Counted from the stretch's first letter, positions 16,655-25,521 are shown. The stretch is 64,000 nt of DNA from Opitutaceae bacterium (GCA_016795565.1 JAEUGW010000014.1:62001-126000); one strand, 5' to 3'. The notes: generated by a model not told the origin, from the sequence alone. Made by a program: numbers and translations.

Positions 16655-17221
16655 TCAGGAGAGTTTTTGTTTCGGGAGAGCTTCGGCGGCTTGGTAAGCC
16701 TCGCGGAGCAGGCGGTAGGCGCGGGTCATGTGGTTTTCCACCGTCTTGCGGGTGATGCCGAGCTGGCGGGCTATCTCCTCGTGGGTGAGATCCTCGACCT
16801 TGCGCAGGAGGAAGACCTGCCGGCAGCCCGGCGGCAGGCGGAGCAATATCTCCTCGAGCCGCGCAAGTTCCTGGCGCGCGCCGACGAGGTCCTCGACGGC
16901 GGCCGCGGTGCCCGGGGTCATGTCGAGCTGCGCGCCGCCGGTGGCATCGAGCGGATGGTGGCGCCGCCGGCGGATTTCGTTGAGTGCGAGGCGGCGCGCG
17001 GTGGCGAAGAGCAGCAGGCGGGGCTCGCGCGCGCGACCGGCATCGACGGCGGGCTGGATGCGAATGAAGGCGTTTTGCGCGACATCCTGCGCCTCCGATT
17101 GATCCCCGAGCAGCCGGGCCAGATAAGCCCGCAATGGCTGAACCGTGGCGCGGTAGAACCCGTCAAAGTCCCGACGGGACGACGTCGAATGGTCGGAGGG
17201 ATCAGGTGGAAGTGGGTTCAC
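16655..17221 (-). CDS. FecI-like ECF RNA polymerase sigma factor
   Basis: A 188-residue ECF sigma factor. Region 2 is visible as YLARLLGDQSEAQDVAQNAFIR, and region 4 as LRLPPGCRQVFLLRKVEDLTHEEIARQLGITRKTVENHM, including the HTH for the -35 element. Together with the downstream FecR and STN-type TonB receptor it forms the classical cell-surface signalling trio. A candidate promoter for its own gene at 17316-17344 shares both boxes with the receptor promoter, which suggests positive autoregulation. The signal is whatever the receptor imports. Confidence 0.93.
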   Translation of the reverse strand: MNPLPPDPSDHSTSSRRDFDGFYRATVQPLRAYLARLLGDQSEAQDVAQNAFIRIQPAVDAGRAREPRLLLFATARRLALNEIRRRRHHPLDATGGAQLDMTPGTAAAVEDLVGARQELARLEEILLRLPPGCRQVFLLRKVEDLTHEEIARQLGITRKTVENHMTRAYRLLREAYQAAEALPKQKLS

Positions 17222-17549
17222 GGCCGGGACGCACCAAGGGTGGCCCTTGGGCGGGGTGGCAACAAGGCCGGAGTCGGTGGGTCACTTGGCAACATGCACT
17301 ATGTCTCCAAGGACTACGACACCGCGCTCACCTCCCCTCCCCTATGCGCTGAGGAAATATTTTTGCGGGTGGGTTGATGCCAATGGCGGAGCCGGACCCC
17401 GAGGTTTGTCATCTATTGAGGACAAGTTCTGAAGCGTCGCCGAATCAGGCGTCTAAATGCATTGGCCTTTAGTGCTGCTGGAGGCCGGACTTCCGGTGCA
17501 GGTTGCGCGCGAACGCGCAACCTACGGTGATCAAACCAACGCGCTGGGG
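17222..17549. other. Intergenic region upstream of the sigma gene
   Basis: No gene is supported in these 328 bp. It holds the candidate ECF promoter at 17316-17344, an AT-rich tract around 17352-17366, and two hairpins at 17501-17522 and 17538-17559. The second hairpin overlaps the stop codon of the esterase gene. Confidence 0.7.
17316..17344 (-). promoter_or_regulatory. Candidate autoregulated ECF-sigma promoter
   Basis: On the minus strand: TAGGGG, a 16-base spacer, and GTGTCGT, with AAAATATTT upstream. The arrangement equals that at 15650-15678. The leader to the sigma ATG would be about 90 nt. Confidence 0.65.
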
Positions 17550-17559
17550 TCAGCGCGTT
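17501..17559. repeat. Two adjacent GC-rich hairpins at the esterase 3' end
   Basis: Hairpin 1: GGTTGCGCG and CGCGCAACC around a 4-base loop. Hairpin 2: AACGCGCTG and CAGCGCGTT around GGGT; the esterase TGA stop lies inside it. They may serve as transcript ends, but no T-run follows. Confidence 0.6.
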
Positions 17560-18419
17560 CCACCTTCCACCAGTCCCTGCTTTTTGAGGAAGGCTATGAT
17601 CAACTCGCGGGACTTCTCCCGCCACTCGGGCACATCGTTGCCGAAATTGTGTCCGCCGCCGGGGACGATGTGGAGTTCACAGGAATTGCCGGTGGCGAGC
17701 AGCTTGTCGCGCAACGCCGTCGCCTGGCCCAGCGGCACGGTCTTGTCGGCGTCACCGTGGAAGGCCAGCACCGGCGGCATCCGCGCGTCGAGCTGGTCGA
17801 GCGGCGAAAGCGCCAGGGCATCGACGCCGAAACGCTTCGGCGTGTAACCGCGCTCAGCGGTGGTGTCGGACACCGTGCTGAACAGGATGAGCGCGGCGGG
17901 TTTCAGCCGCGGCGCCTCACCGGGATCGGAACCGGGAGGGGTCGCGGTTATCCCGGTCCAGAGCGCCACGTGCCCGCCGGCGGAGTTGCCACCGACCACG
18001 ATGCGCGCCGGATCGAGACCGAGTTCCTCCGCGTGGTCCTGCACCCAGCGAAGCGCGGCGCGGCTGTCCGCGACCGAGCCGAGTGGCGAAACGTCGTTGC
18101 GGCCCTTCGTGCGGTAGTCGGGTGCGATGCCGACCATGCCGAGGCTGGCTGCGAACTTTGCCCAGAAAATGGAGTTCTTCGGTGTGCCCGTGGTCCAGCC
18201 GCCCCCGAAGAAAAACATCAGCGCCGGTCGCTGGTCGGTCGCTTTCCACCCGGCCGGTTTCACCACGAACAGCCGCATCGGCCCGGGACTCTCCCGATAG
18301 ACCAAGGTTTCCGCGCCAGGCAACTCGGTCGGCGTGATTTCCGGCGGCTGTGGCGCAGCCGCGACGATCACGGGCAGCAGCAGGCTGGCACAGAGCAAGA
18401 GCCGTTTTACGGGGGTCAT
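17550..18419 (-). CDS. Secreted alpha/beta-hydrolase, esterase/lipase-like
   Basis: A 289-residue alpha/beta-hydrolase. The ATG at 18419 gives a signal peptide (MTPVKRLLLCASLLLPVIVAAA) and overlaps the TGA of the MetE-like gene as ATGA. The oxyanion region FFFGGGW resembles the HGGGW motif of hormone-sensitive-lipase-type esterases. The nucleophile elbow is VVGGNSAGGHVA; the acid is probably the D of HGDADKTVP and the base the H of GGGHNFG. It likely removes acyl esters from carbohydrate in the periplasm. The stop codon lies in a hairpin. Confidence 0.85.
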   Translation of the reverse strand: MTPVKRLLLCASLLLPVIVAAAPQPPEITPTELPGAETLVYRESPGPMRLFVVKPAGWKATDQRPALMFFFGGGWTTGTPKNSIFWAKFAASLGMVGIAPDYRTKGRNDVSPLGSVADSRAALRWVQDHAEELGLDPARIVVGGNSAGGHVALWTGITATPPGSDPGEAPRLKPAALILFSTVSDTTAERGYTPKRFGVDALALSPLDQLDARMPPVLAFHGDADKTVPLGQATALRDKLLATGNSCELHIVPGGGHNFGNDVPEWREKSRELIIAFLKKQGLVEGGTR

Positions 18420-19543
18420 CGTCCGAGGTATTTGTCGCGACCGCGGACGAGGGCTTCCATCTTCCGGTCGGCGATGGAGCGCTTGAGCATCCAGAAGCCG
18501 CAATCCGGGTGCACCCAGCCGACGCGGCCGGCGCCGACCTTCTTCTCGACGGCCTCGATGCGCGCGGCGACCTCGTCGGCGGTCTCGATGTGGTTCACCT
18601 TGATGTCGATGACGCCGACGCCGAGGGTGATCTTCCGGTCAATGTGCTTCAACGCGTCGAGATCCGCCGCGGGACGGTGCGCCAGCTCGAGCACGAGGTG
18701 GTCGGTGTGCAAGGCATTGAGGAAATCGAGCAGCTTGCGCCAGTTCCCGGACTGGATGGTCTGGCCGCCGTAGTTGCCAAAGCAGAAATGCACGGCGCGC
18801 TCGGTGCCCTTGTCCATGGCGTCGAGCAGGAGGTTCATCGACGCGGCCGCCAGCGGGCCGTCGGCCGGGTTGCCGGGGATGTTGGCCTCGTCCACCTGCA
18901 CGCAGGCGGCGGGCAGGCCGGGCATCTGCGCGGCGAGCACCTCGCCGAGCGCCATCGTGAGCTTCGCGAAGCTGCCGTAGTGGTGGTCGAGCAGCGTGCG
19001 GGCCAGCATGTAGGGGCTCGTGACGGTGAACTTGAAGGGGCCGCCGGCGACGGACGCGGCGCGCTGGCAGTCGGCCAGCAGGTTGAGCGAACCCTCGCCC
19101 AGCGGGCCGGTGACGACGCCGGCCGGCTTGCGGCGGAAACCCATGGGGTGGTGGCGGGAGAATTCCTCGGTCACGGAGCGTCCGACCACGCCGGTGATGC
19201 CGGCCATCGGCCGGATGAAATACTCGATCATGCCGTTCGTGTCGGGGTGGTTGACGTCGAAGCGGTAGAGCTCGCCGTCGGTCGGCAGGTCGATGCCCGC
19301 CTGGCGCTGGAGGTCAAAGATGACCCGGGTGGCGTCGATCACGGCCTGTTCGCTCGGCAGCGCGGCCAGCCAGTCCGGCACCGGATAGGAGCCAACGGTG
19401 GTCGTGAGGATGCGCGGCGACTTCGGGATCCGCGGGATCGGCGCGGACTTGACCGAGGCCGGGCGCGGGGCGGCGGCGGCGAGCACACGGGCGGAATTGG
19501 GACGAACCGGCGAACCGGCGGACGGAGGGCAGGAGGAGCACAT
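18416..19543 (-). CDS. MetE-like cobalamin-independent methionine synthase family protein
   Basis: A protein of up to 375 residues that matches the C-terminal catalytic half of cobalamin-independent methionine synthase and related methyltransferases. TTVGSYPVP opens the barrel. VQVDEANIP corresponds to the DEPAL-like strand, HFCFGNYGG carries the first zinc ligands (H and C), and HPDCGF carries the last zinc cysteine. The N-terminal half of MetE is absent, as in core-MetE and alkyl-thiol transferases. The first ~40 residues are low complexity, so the true start may be nearer the ILTTTVGSYP segment. It overlaps the esterase start by 4 bp. The methyl donor is unknown. Confidence 0.83.
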   Translation of the reverse strand: MCSSCPPSAGSPVRPNSARVLAAAAPRPASVKSAPIPRIPKSPRILTTTVGSYPVPDWLAALPSEQAVIDATRVIFDLQRQAGIDLPTDGELYRFDVNHPDTNGMIEYFIRPMAGITGVVGRSVTEEFSRHHPMGFRRKPAGVVTGPLGEGSLNLLADCQRAASVAGGPFKFTVTSPYMLARTLLDHHYGSFAKLTMALGEVLAAQMPGLPAACVQVDEANIPGNPADGPLAAASMNLLLDAMDKGTERAVHFCFGNYGGQTIQSGNWRKLLDFLNALHTDHLVLELAHRPAADLDALKHIDRKITLGVGVIDIKVNHIETADEVAARIEAVEKKVGAGRVGWVHPDCGFWMLKRSIADRKMEALVRGRDKYLGR

Positions 19544-19620
19544 GGGTTAAGAGGGAATGATACTCGCGCCATCGGCGAGCCCGCGTCAAAAGGATTTCCG
19601 TCCGCGGAATGCAGCTGCGT

Positions 19621-21285
19621 TCAGAAAAGTATCCGCCCGGTGGCTTGCGGCGGTGCCGGCACACCGAGCAGTCGCGCCAACGTCGGCGCCAGATCGTCCA
19701 CCCCCACCCGCTCGGGATTCATTCCCGGTTTCACGCCGGCGCCATACCAGACGAGGGGCACATGGTTGTCGTAATCGTAGGGTGTGCCGTGCGTGGTGCC
19801 GGGAGCCGCGCGGTCGATGAAGAACGGCTTGAGCACCGCCAGCACATCCGGGCTGCGCGGCGGATAATAGCTCAGCCGCAGGGCCTCGCCGATGGCATCA
19901 AGCGGAGCGGGCGAGGTCAGCTGCGTGCGCGTATAGGCGGCGGCGACGGCCGGGATTTCCGCCAACGCCACGCGGATCGCCTCTTCCACGGCCGCAGGTG
20001 CCAGCTGTTTTTGCGCCAGCGCCGCCGGGTTGAGGTGATAGCCCAGCCCGTCACGCACGGCCCAGCGCTCATGGTCCGCCAGTGCACCGAACCGCCGGTC
20101 GAGCGCGGCGAAGGCAACCCGGTCGAAGTCCGCTCCCCGGACGCGGCCGCCCTGGGACGGGTTCCGCTCCGGCAGGGGCGCGGCGCCGTGATCGGCGGTC
20201 AGCACGATGGTGCAGTGGGCCAGCCCGATCTTCTCGTCGAGAAAGCGGAACAGCCCGGCGAGGGTGCGGTCGAGCCGCAGGATCGAGTCCATTATCTCAT
20301 GGCTGTCCGGGCCGTAGGCATGGCCGATCTTGTCCGGCTGGGAAAAACCGACTGCGAGCAGGTCGGGCGCGCCGTCGGCCTCGCCGAGCCGCTCCTGCGC
20401 AATGACCGCCCGGGCGAGGTCCGCGACCAGGTCGTTGTTCCATGGGGTGTGGTCAAAGGCCTCGTAGTAGTCCTTGCCGATCTGCGCCTGCCCGCCATCG
20501 ATCCGCTTGGGGAAAGTGCGGGTGAATCCCACCGCCGCGCTTTCACCGGGCGCATCATCCGGCCCCTGGATGGAATCGTAGATGGCCGGAGCCAGCAGTC
20601 TCGTCCATTCGCGGCCATGGAGCTGCTCCGCGCGCTGCTCGGCATTGAAGGCCGTGAGATAGGCGGGCAGTTCGGGACGGTAGTAGGTGGAGGTGACGAC
20701 ACGGCCCTCCTCGGTCCAGTAGGCACCGTCGGCGAGCTTGCCGGACATGAGGATGGCGGCGCGATCCTTGTCGGCCACGCCGAAAACTTTGGCGCGCGCC
20801 CCATGCCGGAGCTTGAGCTGGTCGCCCACGGTCGGGGCGAGATAGTGGCGCGGGGAGCGGCCGGCCTTGGCCTCAAGCACCCCGCCGGGTGAGCGCACTG
20901 CACGCGGTGCCTGGCCGACGAGTGCCGAGTCGCGGTCCTCCACGCAATTCACCTGCTCCGGGGCCGGCCACTCGCGGAGCAGCCACTCGTTGGCGATGAT
21001 GCCATGGATATTGGCGTGCACGCCGCTGAGGATCACCGCGTGGCCGGGTCCGGTCTTGGTGATGGCATGCCGGTAGTGGCAATCGGTGAAGTTGGCGCCC
21101 TGTTCCAACAGCAGATTGAATCCGCCCGGCCCGAAATGGGGCCGGAACCGCGCCAGGTAGTCGGCCCGCATCTGATCCACGCTGATCACCACCACCAGTC
21201 GCGGCAGGGGTGTCGCTTCGGCGCCGGCCTTGAGCACCAACAACAGGCTGATGAGAGCGGACCGCAGGAAAGGGAGATGCATCAT
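19621..21285 (-). CDS. PafA-like alkaline phosphatase/phosphodiesterase
   Basis: A 554-residue secreted enzyme of the alkaline phosphatase superfamily. The ATG at 21285 leads into a hydrophobic signal peptide (FLRSALISLLLVLKAG). VVVISVDQMRADYL supplies the first metal aspartate, ITKTGPGHAVILSG the nucleophile threonine, and GIIANEWLL the PafA-type asparagine. The remaining metal ligands are in SQPDKIGHAYGP, LTADHGAAP and the C-terminal GTPYDYDNHVPLVWYG. Substrates are probably phosphate monoesters or diesters. It diverges from the LacI regulator at 21449. Confidence 0.9.
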   Translation of the reverse strand: MMHLPFLRSALISLLLVLKAGAEATPLPRLVVVISVDQMRADYLARFRPHFGPGGFNLLLEQGANFTDCHYRHAITKTGPGHAVILSGVHANIHGIIANEWLLREWPAPEQVNCVEDRDSALVGQAPRAVRSPGGVLEAKAGRSPRHYLAPTVGDQLKLRHGARAKVFGVADKDRAAILMSGKLADGAYWTEEGRVVTSTYYRPELPAYLTAFNAEQRAEQLHGREWTRLLAPAIYDSIQGPDDAPGESAAVGFTRTFPKRIDGGQAQIGKDYYEAFDHTPWNNDLVADLARAVIAQERLGEADGAPDLLAVGFSQPDKIGHAYGPDSHEIMDSILRLDRTLAGLFRFLDEKIGLAHCTIVLTADHGAAPLPERNPSQGGRVRGADFDRVAFAALDRRFGALADHERWAVRDGLGYHLNPAALAQKQLAPAAVEEAIRVALAEIPAVAAAYTRTQLTSPAPLDAIGEALRLSYYPPRSPDVLAVLKPFFIDRAAPGTTHGTPYDYDNHVPLVWYGAGVKPGMNPERVGVDDLAPTLARLLGVPAPPQATGRILF

Positions 21286-21424
21286 GGGTGGATCGGAGCA
21301 AGTGCAGGCCGTGGCGCCTGAAGCCGGTGACATAAGGAACCTGGCGCGGGATCGGGCAAAGGTATTCTCGTCTGCGCCTCAAAATTCAACCGGCCTGCAA
21401 CCTAATAAATACATTGAAAGCGCA

Positions 21425-21436
21425 TCATAGTTATCA
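21425..21436. promoter_or_regulatory. Candidate operator TCATAGTTATCA
   Basis: AT-rich partial palindrome 13 bp before the LacI-family gene. Its reverse complement resembles the motif 31 bp before the symporter (22566-22577) and one in the promoter region of the second TonB receptor (34708-34719). Confidence 0.35.
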
Positions 21437-21448
21437 GAAATTTCCGCC

Positions 21449-22495
21449 GTGCGACCCAGGAAAAAAATCTCCCAGACCCAGCTGGCCAAGGATCTCGGCG
21501 TGTCGCAGGCCCTCGTCTCCCTCGCCCTCAATGGGCGCAGCGTCGGCATCAATCCCGACACCTACAAGCGCATCTGGGATCGCGCGATCAGCCTCGGCTA
21601 TCTGCCTAAAGGCATGCGGGTGGAGTCCACGCCGGATGCCTCCCGCGCCCGCCAGATCGGTTACATCCTGCGCGCGCCGCTGCGGCTCTACATCCCGAGC
21701 GCCTACTTCGGCCACGTGCAACACGGCCTCCACCAGGAGCTCGAGGCCCACGGCCATCGGCTGATTTTTCTCGGCGCCGAGGACGAGCTCACGCCCGAGA
21801 AGCTGCGGCAGCTCTTCCACCCGAGCAGCCATCTCACCGGGGTGGTGGTGCTGGGCGAAGTCGCCCGGCCCTTCATGGAGGAGCTTTGCAAGCTGACCCG
21901 CCGGGTAGTCGCCGTGTCCGCGCGCTACCACGGCCTGTGCCATTCCGTGCTGGGCAACGAGCCCGCGGCGCTCACCGAGATCGTCCGCCACCTTTTCAAC
22001 CTCGGGCACCAGCGTTTCGGCTGGCTGGGCGGCAACGCCACCCTGGGGCGGCACGATGCGCGCCTCGCCGCCCTCAAGGCCGCCTTGCAACCGCTCGGCC
22101 TCAGCCTGGATCCGCGCTACAGCACGGTGCTCAACCAAGCCGACCGCGCCGAGGGAGCCGAGGCGATCCACACCCTGCTGAAGCACGCGCGCCGGAAGGA
22201 TTTTCCCACGGCCTTCGTCACCTACAACACCCAGATGGCCATGGGCGCTTCGCTCGGACTGCAGCGCGAGGGCTGGCAGGTGCCGGGCGACATCAGCCTG
22301 GCCTCGGCCGATGTCTCCCGTCTCAGCATCGAAGGCACCCTGCGCATCACCGGCGCCGGCACCAGCCCCGACAAGCTCGGCGAGGCCGCCGCCCGACTCG
22401 TCATGGGTGAGGGGGTGCCCGCCGAGGGTTATACCGACCTCGTCCTCCCCGCCCCCCTCGTGGTGGGCAACTCCACCGGTCCGGCTCGCAGTTAG
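21449..22495 (+). CDS. LacI-family transcriptional regulator
   Basis: A 348-residue regulator. The N-terminal HTH is QTQLAKDLGVSQALVSLALNGR (about residues 9-30), followed by the hinge-helix region and a periplasmic-binding-protein-like ligand domain (IGYILRAPLRLYIPSAYFG, LTGVVVLGEV, RFGWLGGNATLGRHDARL, DISLASADVSRLSIEGTLR). It precedes the symporter and the uronate cluster in the same orientation, and is the obvious local repressor candidate. The effector is probably a sugar or sugar acid released by the downstream enzymes; this is inferred. Confidence 0.9.
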   Translation: MRPRKKISQTQLAKDLGVSQALVSLALNGRSVGINPDTYKRIWDRAISLGYLPKGMRVESTPDASRARQIGYILRAPLRLYIPSAYFGHVQHGLHQELEAHGHRLIFLGAEDELTPEKLRQLFHPSSHLTGVVVLGEVARPFMEELCKLTRRVVAVSARYHGLCHSVLGNEPAALTEIVRHLFNLGHQRFGWLGGNATLGRHDARLAALKAALQPLGLSLDPRYSTVLNQADRAEGAEAIHTLLKHARRKDFPTAFVTYNTQMAMGASLGLQREGWQVPGDISLASADVSRLSIEGTLRITGAGTSPDKLGEAAARLVMGEGVPAEGYTDLVLPAPLVVGNSTGPARS

Positions 22496-22565
22496 GACCC
22501 GGCCGATGCCCGATCGCCACCCCGCCCCGCCAGCCTGCAGGGGCATTTTTTGCGGACTTAATGAT

Positions 22566-22577
22566 TGATAATTATTA
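22566..22577. promoter_or_regulatory. Candidate operator TGATAATTATTA
   Basis: Near-palindrome 31 bp before the symporter start; similar in sequence to the candidate site at 21425-21436. The same stretch is AT-rich, so it may also be part of the promoter. Confidence 0.35.
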
Positions 22578-22607
22578 GAAACGGCTGATAACGTCCCCTT
22601 CGCCCCC

Positions 22608-24359
22608 ATGACCCCCTACGACTACGCCGTCCTTGTCTTCTATTTCGGCTACATGCTGGCGATCAGCTGGGTGTTCCGGAAGTTTGTGACGAACGTCAGC
22701 GACTACTTCCGCGGCGGGGGCAAGGCCATGTGGTGGATGGTGGGCGGCTCGGCCTTCATGGCGGCATTCAGCGCGTGGACCTTCACGGGCGCCGCCAGCA
22801 AGGCCTACACCGACGGCTGGCCGGTCATGATTATCTTCGTGGCCAATGCCGTGGGCTTCGTGCTCAACGCCACCTATTTCGCCCCGCGCTTCCGGCAGAC
22901 GCGCGTCATCACCTCCGTCGAAGCCATCCGCCAGCGTTTCGGCGCCGTCAGCGAGCAGGTCATGATGTGGCTGCAAATCCCGCTCAGCACCCTGCAGGCC
23001 GCCATCCACCTCAACGCCCTGGGCGTGTTCTTCGCCGCCATCTTCGGACTCGACCTGACCCTGACCCTGCTCGTCACCGGCACCGTGGTCCTGGTCATGA
23101 CCCTGACCGGCGGCAGCTGGGCGGTGCTGGCCGCGGACTTCATCCAGGTCCTCATCCTCATGCCGGTCTGCGCCGCCGTCACGGTGCTCGCCGTCCTGCG
23201 GCTTGGCGGCTGGGACGGCTTCCTCGTCGGCCTGCCCGCCTCGCACCTGAACCTCGGGGAAATCTTCACCAAGGAGTTCCTCGGCCTGTGGTGCGCCGCG
23301 ATGCTGCTCAAGCAGATCGTCAGCACCAACAACCTGTTCGAGGCCGGCCGCTACCTCAGCGTAAAGGACTCGCGCCACGCCCGCTGGGCCGGCTATCTGG
23401 GTGCCGCCCTTTTCCTCGTCGGCATCGTCATCTGGTTCATCCCGCCGATGGCGGCCCGGGCGCTGGGAATCGACCTGCACGCCGTCTTCCCCACCCTCAA
23501 GGCGCCCGACGAGGCCTCCTTCATTGCCATCTCCCAGGTCGTCATGCCCGTTGGCATGCTCGGCCTGCTCGTGAGCGGCATCTTCGCGGCCACCATGTCG
23601 GGCATGGATTCCGGCCTGAACAAGAACGCCGGCTTCTTCATCAAGAATTTCTACCAACCGCTGCTGCGGCCGCAGGCCACCGACGCCCAGCTGCTCAAGG
23701 TCGGCCGCCTCGCCACCTTCGTGCTGGGCATCATCGTCATCTACATCTCCGTGCGCATGTCGGAGATCAAGGAGCTCGGCCTCTTCCTGATGATGCAGCG
23801 GGTGAGCATCCTGGTGGGTGTTCCCGTCACCGTGCCGCTGCTGCTCGGTCTCGTCATCCGCCACACGCCGGCCTGGTCGGCTTGGAGCACCGTGCTGGTG
23901 GGTTTCTTCGGATCCATGTTCGTCGGACAGTTCTTCACCCCCGAATGGGGCGCGGCCGTCTTCGGCCATCCGGCTCCGCTCAATGCCGCCTCGCGCGAAT
24001 ACTGGATCCAAGGCTTCCAGTTCTTCGCCAACGTCGCGCTCGCCTCCACCTGGTTCATCGGCACCAAGCTCTTCTGGTCGGGCTGCACGCCGGCCTACCG
24101 GGCGCAGGTGGATGCTTTTTTCACCCGGATGACCACGCCGGTGGACTTCGACCGCGAGGAGGGCGCAGCCAACGCCAACGACGGCCAGCAATCCAGCGCC
24201 GTCGGCTGGCTCTCGCTCGCCTACGGCGTGTTCGTCTGCCTGCTGGCCTTCATCCCCAACCCGCTCGTCGGCCGCCTCGCCTTCCTCGGTTGCGGCGGCG
24301 TGGTGGTCCTGATCGGCATCCTGCTGATCCGCGCCGGCCGGCGGCCGGTCGCAGGCTAG
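22608..24359 (+). CDS. Sodium:solute symporter family transporter
   Basis: A 583-residue inner-membrane protein of the SSS family, with about 13-14 hydrophobic segments. Typical stretches are SDYFRGGGKAMWWMVGGSAFMAAFSAWTFTG near the N-terminus, the central VLAADFIQVLILMPVCAAVTV, and SGIFAATMSGMDSGLNKNAGFFIKNFY, which resembles the SSS motif around a sodium site. Members import sugars, sugar acids or sialic acid with sodium. Its place at the head of the uronate cluster suggests that it imports unsaturated or saturated uronates or oligouronides. Confidence 0.93.
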   Translation: MTPYDYAVLVFYFGYMLAISWVFRKFVTNVSDYFRGGGKAMWWMVGGSAFMAAFSAWTFTGAASKAYTDGWPVMIIFVANAVGFVLNATYFAPRFRQTRVITSVEAIRQRFGAVSEQVMMWLQIPLSTLQAAIHLNALGVFFAAIFGLDLTLTLLVTGTVVLVMTLTGGSWAVLAADFIQVLILMPVCAAVTVLAVLRLGGWDGFLVGLPASHLNLGEIFTKEFLGLWCAAMLLKQIVSTNNLFEAGRYLSVKDSRHARWAGYLGAALFLVGIVIWFIPPMAARALGIDLHAVFPTLKAPDEASFIAISQVVMPVGMLGLLVSGIFAATMSGMDSGLNKNAGFFIKNFYQPLLRPQATDAQLLKVGRLATFVLGIIVIYISVRMSEIKELGLFLMMQRVSILVGVPVTVPLLLGLVIRHTPAWSAWSTVLVGFFGSMFVGQFFTPEWGAAVFGHPAPLNAASREYWIQGFQFFANVALASTWFIGTKLFWSGCTPAYRAQVDAFFTRMTTPVDFDREEGAANANDGQQSSAVGWLSLAYGVFVCLLAFIPNPLVGRLAFLGCGGVVVLIGILLIRAGRRPVAG

Positions 24360-24407
24360 GCATCCAACCAACGGCCGCCCGTCGCATTTTTGACTCCGCG
24401 CTCCAAC

Positions 24408-25514
24408 ATGCCCGACCATCGTGGAAAGCTCGTCCTGCTGCCTCCGCACCGCGTCTGGCGCACCTACCTGGGTGGGCGAAGCCTTGACACGCTCGCGGGC
24501 AGCGCGGCTCCGGCCGACACGCACTTTCCCGAGGACTGGATCGCTTCCACCACGCGCGCCATCAACGCCGGGCGCGAGCACATCTGCGAAGGCGTTTCCC
24601 CGGTCACTGTCGGCGGGGCCAGCCACGACTTCGCCGACCTCCTCGCCTCCGACCCGGACTACTTCCTTGGCGCCGCGCACGCCGCGCGATTCGGTCCCCA
24701 ACCCCAGCTGCTCGTCAAGCTGCTCGATCCCTCCATCCGGCTGCACTTCCAGGCGCACCCCACGGCGGACTTCGCGCGGCGCTTTCTCGGTTCCCCCTCC
24801 GGCAAGACCGAGGCCTACCACATCCTCGGCGCCCGGCCGGGCAGCTCGCCCTACATCTACCTGGGTTTCCAGCGCCCGCCCTCGCGCGACACCCTCCGCC
24901 GCATGATCGAGACGCAGGACATCGCCGGGCTCGAGGCCTGCTTCGACAAAATCCCGGTGAAACCGGGCGACACCTATATCGTGCCGGGCGGCGTGCCGCA
25001 CGCACTCGGCGAGGGGCTGCTGCTCGTCGAGGTGCAGGAACCGAGCGACCTCGTCGTGCGCTTCGAGTTCGAGCGCGGCGGCTACGTGCTGCCGGAGTCC
25101 GCCCGCTTCATGGGCCGCGGCCTCGAGTTCTGCCTCGACGTGTTCGACTGCAGCGCCTGGCCGCTGAGCCGCCTCGCGGTCGAGGCCGCCTGCCCCCCGC
25201 GCCGCCGCCGCGCCCTCGGCCCGGATTCCTGGCAGGACGACCTCATCGGCCCGGAACGCACGCCGTGCTTCCGCGTCCGCCAGTCCCACCTGCGCGGGCC
25301 GGTAACCAAGACGGAGTCCCAGACGCACATCGCCGTCGTCACCCAGGGCGCCGGCACCGTGACCGTCGGGGGCGAGACCCACCGCCTGAAGCCCTGCGAT
25401 AAATTCTTTTGCCCGGCCGGGCTCGGCGCACTGGATTTCCGGCCGGAACCAACCCTCTCCCTGCTCGAATGCCATCCCCCTGACGCCGGTGCCCCCATTC
25501 ACCCCCCCGCCTGA
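24408..25514 (+). CDS. Phosphomannose isomerase-like cupin protein
   Basis: A 368-residue protein when started at the ATG at 24408 (an alternative ATG lies six codons upstream). It resembles class I mannose-6-phosphate isomerases: LLDPSIRLHFQAHPTADFA (zinc region), SGKTEAYHILGARPG, PGDTYIVPGGVPHALGEGLLLVEVQEPSDLVVRFEF, and a C-terminal cupin half. The canonical QVHP is replaced by QAHP. A genuine manA-like gene lies at 44654, so this copy is probably specialised for a sugar from the locus. It follows the symporter by 48 bp. Confidence 0.82.
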   Translation: MPDHRGKLVLLPPHRVWRTYLGGRSLDTLAGSAAPADTHFPEDWIASTTRAINAGREHICEGVSPVTVGGASHDFADLLASDPDYFLGAAHAARFGPQPQLLVKLLDPSIRLHFQAHPTADFARRFLGSPSGKTEAYHILGARPGSSPYIYLGFQRPPSRDTLRRMIETQDIAGLEACFDKIPVKPGDTYIVPGGVPHALGEGLLLVEVQEPSDLVVRFEFERGGYVLPESARFMGRGLEFCLDVFDCSAWPLSRLAVEAACPPRRRRALGPDSWQDDLIGPERTPCFRVRQSHLRGPVTKTESQTHIAVVTQGAGTVTVGGETHRLKPCDKFFCPAGLGALDFRPEPTLSLLECHPPDAGAPIHPPA

Positions 25515-25521
25515 TCTTCCC

